Source: Aldrovandia affinis (lineage: Eukaryota; Chordata; Actinopteri; Notacanthiformes; Halosauridae). Taken from it: a stretch of 64,000 nucleotides of DNA. The first letter of the stretch is position 1. Each line of letters starts with the position of its first letter. Positions 58,513-64,000 of this stretch are shown here, in pieces. The stretch lies in assembly GCA_029706075.1 (NCBI GenBank), contig JAINUG010000306.1:343501-407500 (forward strand), written 5' to 3'. The notes beneath the pieces were generated by a model. That model was given only the letters and a program-made list of their open reading frames with translations. It made no database searches and was not told where the DNA came from. Both the position numbers and the translations under genes were made by a program.

Positions 58513-59043
58513 TCGGGGACTCAGTTTTACATCTAGGGGCCACCAGGGGGGCGCACACAGGCAGGGGGGACAGAGAACGGAGACACAGGGAATAAGCGAT
58601 GCAGGGATGAAAGTGCGTCAAAAGCTTGTGTGGTTGGTGGTTGGAGGGGTGTCGTCAAACAGACGGTTGGTTGGGATACTCCTCACTAAGGGCTTGTGAA
58701 AAAACAGGTGGAGCTACAATTAGCTGTCAATCACTGCCTTGTTTGTTTAAATCAGTGGGTTTTGCTCTTTTCTCTTCAAAACAAATCACAATTATTGGTT
58801 CAAATCAGTGAGTTACTGGTAGCATATGGTAGCTCCACTCATTTTTGCTGTTATGATACCTCATTCACCCATCACTATGATGGACCTCTTCGGCCTTCCA
58901 GAGTTCAGCTCTTCATTGGAGACCGCCCCAGGGCCTGCGATGATTTCATGGTACAGAACTGCGGGTCATCACACTGCCACGGAACGTGAAATCAGGAAAG
59001 CTGTCCATGCCCCAGGGCCCCCACTCTGCGGTCAAGATTCTAC

Positions 59044-59080
59044 CATGTGTGTGTCTGTTGTGTGTGTGTTTGTCATGTGT

Positions 59081-59134
<54 letters not shown>

Positions 59135-59182
59135 TGTGTCATGTGTGTGCGTGCGTGTGTGTGTCTGTGTCATGTGTGTGCG

Positions 59183-59235
<53 letters not shown>

Positions 59236-59236
59236 A
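59044..59236. repeat. (TG)n microsatellite, compound
   Basis: Two long pure TG runs separated by TCTGTGTCATGTG spacers. The spacer itself occurs twice in tandem (about 59134-59180). Confidence 0.95.
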
Positions 59237-59744
59237 TCATGGGTCCTCCTCTGCACTGGTCAGAAAGAAGATGAATGGGACCTTAATGGACCCACTCAAT
59301 CACAGGCTACTTAGAAAGCTGGCCAAAGCCTTTGAGCAATCAGACAGGCTCAAGGGTCCTTTCAGCTGGCCCGGGGGAGGCTCAGGGAAATTTTTCACGG
59401 TGGAGGATTAGTCATTCAGCCACTCCAGACCACTGGCTAACTTGTATTGACCGGGCCCTTTTAAAAGAGCTGTCCAAAGCCATGAAATCTGAACTGTATT
59501 CAGAAATCAGAAAAGGCCGGAATTGTCTGGACATTCTTCAAAGGCCAACCCCAAAAGTCAGCCTTTTGTCTTCTTCCTACCCCCTCCGCTCCCAAAAAAC
59601 CCCAAATGGTGCAAAAAAAAATTAAATATTTTTTAATTTGAATGAATGATCTGGGGCTGGTGGAATGTGGAGATTCTCTCCACCCCCTACCCACCCACCC
59701 TCACGCAGAAAGGGTAAGGAAAATAAAATGAGCAGAAGGTTTTT

Positions 59745-59756
59745 TTTTTTAATCAC
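59745..59756. repeat. Poly-T run inside quiet intronic sequence (59237-60060)
   Basis: A short T run. The surrounding intronic stretch 59237-60060 shows nothing else recognisable. Confidence 0.6.
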
Positions 59757-60060
59757 TATACTACAACTGGGCTATGATGGTGTGGAGAAAGTGTCCCCAG
59801 GGCCTGAATCTGCCCATGCCAGAGCAGTCATTTTCTCCTCCAGCCTTGATCAAAGGCATCATGTTTTACACCCCTACAAAGGAGGTGGAGGACGCCTGCC
59901 TGCCATTTTCCCGATGAGAAGTGGCTGCCACCGTGCAGGCGTGGGACCAAAGGATGGATGGACACAACTTTGGGACGCGATTTTCTCCTCCAAACAGACA
60001 CTCTCTGATCTTCGGCAGTGTGCTAACAAGCGATAGGCTCCTTGAATACCAAGAAACCCA

Positions 60061-60270
60061 GCGTGTGTGTGTATGTGTATATGCCTGTCTGTGTGCTTGT
60101 TTTTTGAGTGCTTGTGTGTGTATGTATGTCTATGTGTGTGTTTGCATGGGCTTGTGTGTGTGTGCGTGTGTGTGTCTGAATGTGCACACACATGAGTGTG
60201 TGTTTGTGTATGTGTGTTCATGCATGTGTGCGAATGTGCCTGACTGTGAGTGTGTGTGTGTTTGTTTTGG
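60061..60270. repeat. TG-rich tract
   Basis: Imperfect TG tract with TATG, TCTG and TTTG units and one ACACACA reversal (60184-60191). Confidence 0.9.
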
Positions 60271-60916
60271 CGTGTTTTCTCACCAACTAATAAATGGCTT
60301 TGTGAGCTTACCAAGGTGATGATGGCTCATTTCAGACTGAGCTTTTGTGATATCACAGTCCTCTATAACACATTAATTACTTAGCGCCGTAATTAGCACC
60401 AGGGGCTGAGAGCGGGGTACAGGACGGAATGCATGGGGAGCCACCCACAAAGGGGGCCTTGCATGTGTGAAAATTCACACAAAAGCAGGGAAGCTCAGAG
60501 TCTCTGGTGTCAAATTAGCAGCTTGATGATTGGGCCGATGGAACTTTATTATTAGTTTATAATTTATTGATTTACTTCACATCATAACACTAAGTCCCCA
60601 TGAGTACGAGAGGGTCTTTTACTAGGGCGAAGTCTGAAAACGATCCTCGCTCTCTCTCTGGAATAATTCAATCTGTCCAGTATCAAATAATCTTCCCACT
60701 TTTCTGTTTTTTTCATCTTTTTTTGAGCCGTTTTGAACCTTATCGCTCAGACGCCTCCCTCCAAGGGAAGAGTGGAGAGTTCCACCTTGTTAAAAGCGAA
60801 GGGGAAAAGAGAGATAACCCAAGAATGGGGGATGACAAATGGCTCTCGGAGGAACGCTTGGAGAAGATGGTTGTTTGCGGTTCTCACAACCCGTATGTGA
60901 AGGCTCTGCAAACAGA

Positions 60917-60985
60917 TTGAGAAATGGAGAGAGAGAGAGAGACAGAGAGGGAGGGAAGTGTGAAGGGGGGAGGGCATGTAAGTGC
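60917..60985. repeat. GA-rich tract
   Basis: A (GA)n run grading into GGGAGG units. A matching pyrimidine-rich stretch follows at 61255-61320. Confidence 0.85.
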
Positions 60986-61505
60986 CAGCAGCTCCAATCC
61001 TGTCCCGCTGCACATTTTAAACATGGCCCGAACAAGCTCTCCCCGCGCTTAATTAAAATCCAATAAGGTTCATGCATGTTGTCCACTGTTCTCTCCCAGT
61101 ATTTACCCAATCCAGAGGGTCCATTCTCAGCTTAATCTTGCAAGAAGCTTAGTGTCAATAGGTCAATGCTAGGCTTTGGACCAAACTGAGAAGAAGAGGA
61201 GTGGGGAGGGGAGGGCAGGAGGGCATTTTTTTTCCTCTCAATATTTTCTCCTCCTTACTTGATTCCCTCTGTTTTTTCTCCCCTCCCTCCTCTTTTCTTC
61301 TCTCCCTTCTAATCCTTCCTGCCTGATTGTTCTAAGCCGCTTTCAGCCGGCCCATGGGAAGAGGGAGTTTGGAGCCCCATTTTAATTAAGATTTAAAAGA
61401 AGCGTCCCTCAAGAAGGGAGATTGAGTAGTGTAAGACCAAGGCTATCTGCAGGATAGAGTCAAAGAAGGCAAATGAGTTGAGGTGGGACAGGACAGATTG
61501 CGCGG

Positions 61506-61506
<1 letters not shown>

Positions 61507-61540
<34 letters not shown>
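61507..61540. repeat. (TG)n microsatellite
   Basis: TG run ending in GCGCGC. Confidence 0.95.
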
Positions 61541-61541
<1 letters not shown>

Positions 61542-62144
61542 TGGGAGGAAACACATGATCACATATGATCGAGACACACAGCATGACTTGTGGGTGTCGG
61601 AGGGGGCGAGCTAAATGGGATTTTTTCTGTAATCAGCGCACAATCTATACAGATTGATCTCACTTCCTGTGATTCATACCACTTCCTGTGAAGGCGATAT
61701 CGGATCAGCCTTTTGCCAGCAGGCAATCCAAAGGGGGTTATCTCCACGCTCAATCTCATGATCAATAACCTCACCCAAAGGGTTTAAGAGGGCATAATGC
61801 TTCACTTGTTTATCTGGTTCAAACCGAAGCTTCAGACGAAAGGGGGTCCTGGAAAAAGTTTATTTGGTGGAGGGGGCAGCGGCCGGAAACTTTTTGCCTA
61901 CCCAGCGTGAAAAACGGACCGCTTCATCACTTACACTCTCAGCACTCCTTGTTAAAGGGTCAGTTAAAAGTGTTATCACGCCGAGGTGCTGATAAACCAT
62001 CATAAGATGGACAATCAGGTTAGGCCCATCTTGGTCAGCATAATGTAGTGGAAATAGATTTGTGTGTGTGTGTGTCTGTGGCGTGTGGGTGGGTGGTGTC
62101 TGTGTGTCTGAGTGCTCATGGTGGGGTGCATTTACATCCCCCCA

Positions 62145-62159
62145 AAAAAAAAAAAAAAA
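62145..62159. repeat. Poly-A run
   Basis: About 15 A after CCCCCC. Two further long A runs lie at 62483-62511. None is attached to a recognisable retroelement. Confidence 0.85.
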
Positions 62160-63451
62160 TCTAAACAAAACAAAACATACTCCAGGATAGTCCCACACTG
62201 AAGTGTTTAAGTTCATCAAGCCACAAGCCCGGTTCAGGCAGGCGCAGTGTTAAGAAAGAGCCGGGGTCACGGGCCCGGCCCATGGCATTCTGTTGGGGGT
62301 ACGGCCCGCCTCACAAGCGCCATATGTCCAGGGTACGAGTGTCAATGGACCGGCCCCACTGGTGGGACAATGCGCCATTCAGAGCCACTCAAGTCTGAGG
62401 AAATCACTGATTCCACGCCACCACCGAAACAGAACACAGTACCAGTCAGTATCTGGGGAAATTCACCAGATGCCCACGAACCAAAAAAAAAAAAAACAAA
62501 AAAAAAAAAAACCTGCCCCGAAATCCCAGAGACATATATCAGGAGTTTGGAGTTTCCTTTTTTCCCCGCGTTGACTGCTGTTGGACTAGCAAAAAAATCA
62601 TCATCATTGAGAGCCCTGGAGAGTTGTGCTCTTCCTCTCTGTAGCTGGAGGGTGCATTGCTGATGCCAGGGGTAAAAGTGCCAAGCAATATACTGAAGGA
62701 TGAAACAACTTCTTACAAGAGCAGGCTTGGAGCTGTTTATATGGGAGACATATAAGGGAACATTTTGCATTTTAAAGGGCTTGATAAACCAACCCAGCCA
62801 TTAAATAACATTGAGTGTTGTTATCCAGCGGTGTAGTTGAGCTGTGGCTAACATTTGAGTCTGAAAAGCAACCTTAAGGTATAAAGAAACCAGCCCCCCC
62901 TCCTGTAAAGTAAAGTGCAGAGAAATCCTCGGGGACAAGCAGATCGCATATATATTCTTTTACTGCAGCGATTAATATTGGGGAAAAAGGTCAAACTTGA
63001 CTGGGAATGTAATATTATATCACAGTTACAGTCGCGGCCCACATTTCATACATCAGGTGCTACGTCTCATCATACGTGGTCACGGCGCATCGGTCTCGGT
63101 GGCACATTATAAATGATTGATGGTTGTTCTAGTTAAGGTGGCTCCACGCCGAATCTTTCGGCAATTTTCGGACCTCCTGGCATCCGCGGGAATTTTAGAA
63201 AATGTGTTATAATTAATAAATTTATTTTAAAAGCACATGTGGTCACAGCCAGCCAAAGGAAGGGCGGACGAGGTTACGCCCGGGCATGCCGCTGCACACG
63301 ACCACGTGACCTGCGATTCGAAAGCAGTAAATGCCACGCTTAAAGACGAATTGCTTTCATCGCACCATAAACAGAGCTGGCTGACTCATGACTTTGTGTT
63401 TGAGATTGAGTATGAACTGAATAAACATTAATGGAGGAAGGAATTTCAACA

Positions 63452-63508
63452 ACCCCCCCCCCCACCCACTCCCCCACCCCCCCAACACACACACCCACCC
63501 CTCACCCC
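63452..63508. repeat. C-rich tract
   Basis: C11 followed by CCCACCC/CCCCA units and a short CA run. i-motif or quadruplex potential. Confidence 0.9.
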
Positions 63509-63639
63509 AAAATAAAACAAAGCAGATTTAACAAACACCTCTGTTCGTTTTTTTTCTCCATATGCCGTTTCTTCTTCCAAAATCAGGGCCACCCCTTTTT
63601 CTCCTCTCTATATTCCGGTCTCCCCCTCGTTCGGAGTGC

Positions 63640-63812
63640 TTGCTTAATAATTAATTGATTAATTAGTTTGCTCATTAATCATTTATTCATTAATCACGGC
63701 CTGATTTTTCTAGAGGAAGCAGCGCAATCCGAAAAAAGCCCTGACTTCACATTTCACTCTAATTACGTTCCTTTGCTAATCAACGCTAAAGAAATGGAGT
63801 CTCAGGAAATTA
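63640..63812. promoter_or_regulatory. Candidate conserved noncoding block rich in homeodomain sites
   Basis: A dense cluster of TTAATTAA-like cores (about 63645-63697, with 'attaattgattaattag' and two 'attaatca' copies), followed by non-repetitive sequence with TAATTACG and GCTAATCAACG. Enhancer function is inferred from site density only. Confidence 0.35.
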
Positions 63813-64000
63813 GTTTTTTTCTCTCTCTCTCTCTCTTCTTTTCCTCAACACAAAGCAGGATGTAGGCTATTGAGGTCGGCAGGTAACGTTTTTCCCCTCT
63901 CCTTGATTTTTTTGTTCTAGCTCCAAGTCATCAGTAATTTTAAAGAGTGTTTAAAGTCAGGGGTAATCTGATGAACAGAATAAAGTTTGCCCATTAATTA

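Larger units (their letters stand above)
49887..64000 (+). other. Inferred intron 1, running off the window
   Basis: If the exon at 49847 is real, the remaining 14.1 kb is intron. It holds microsatellites, a CpG cluster at 53.4 kb that could be an alternative first exon or promoter, an L2 tail at 55.5 kb, and several AT-rich blocks with conserved-element texture (52470-52730, 61020-61090, 61680-61840, 63100-63430, 63640-63810). No acceptor followed by a convincing coding exon was found on either strand. Confidence 0.45.

Overview
This is non-coding-rich vertebrate DNA, almost certainly from a teleost fish. The signs are long (CA/TG)n microsatellites every few kilobases, tRNA-headed SINEs and L2-type LINE tails ending in the teleost 'gataagagcgtctgctaaatg' type stem-loop with short TGTAA-like tails, a teleost Tc1-like transposon fossil, hAT-type MITEs, and a Gypsy-type LTR element with TGTTACG/CGTAACA ends. 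No bacterial or phage gene organisation is present: no operons, Shine-Dalgarno sites, rRNA, tRNA or CRISPR. The long open frames are low-complexity or repeat-driven, apart from a few noted below. Species cannot be fixed from sequence alone.

Only one well-supported host gene piece is visible. At about 49.85 kb on the + strand a CpG-containing leader runs into an ATG, a 13-residue hydrophobic signal-peptide-like stretch and an ideal CAG|GTAAGA splice donor (phase 1). This looks like the signal-peptide exon of a secreted or membrane protein. Everything to its right (49.9-64 kb) would then be intron 1, and everything to its left is upstream regulatory or gene-desert sequence. The gene itself cannot be named.

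Layout. 0-10 kb: microsatellites, a Tc1 fossil (1.1-1.5 kb), a CpG-rich block (3.55-4.0 kb), an AT-rich stretch, a CA-rich tract (6.35-6.85 kb), polypurine DNA and a 24-29 bp minisatellite (7.5 kb). 10-17 kb: a decayed LINE (10.8-11.7 kb), a conserved-element-like block (12.1-12.4 kb) and a 290-bp polypurine tract. 17.1-20.2 kb: the most striking locus, a palindromic MITE-like element split by a young non-autonomous LTR retrotransposon whose internal region is a GC-rich 36-bp minisatellite. 20-36 kb: a decayed Myb/SANT-like fragment, a 15-bp-TIR MITE, huge TG tracts, a 1.38-kb insertion inside a TG tract and a full SINE. 36-49 kb: a 2A-like motif, a GC-box/TATA CpG cluster at 39.2 kb, a 200-bp-arm inverted repeat at 43.7-44.4 kb, a minus-strand 205-codon frame, an L2 tail and a hAT MITE with 8-bp target duplications. 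49.5-64 kb: the promoter and first coding exon, then intronic sequence with a perfect 18-bp hairpin, a second CpG cluster (53.4 kb), TG tracts and homeobox-site-like AT-rich blocks.

I find no new multi-gene system. The items most worth a second look are the nested LTR/minisatellite element, the two CpG clusters without an evident gene, the minus-strand frame at 45 kb with a good start and splice donor, and the unidentified insertion at 26.2-27.6 kb.
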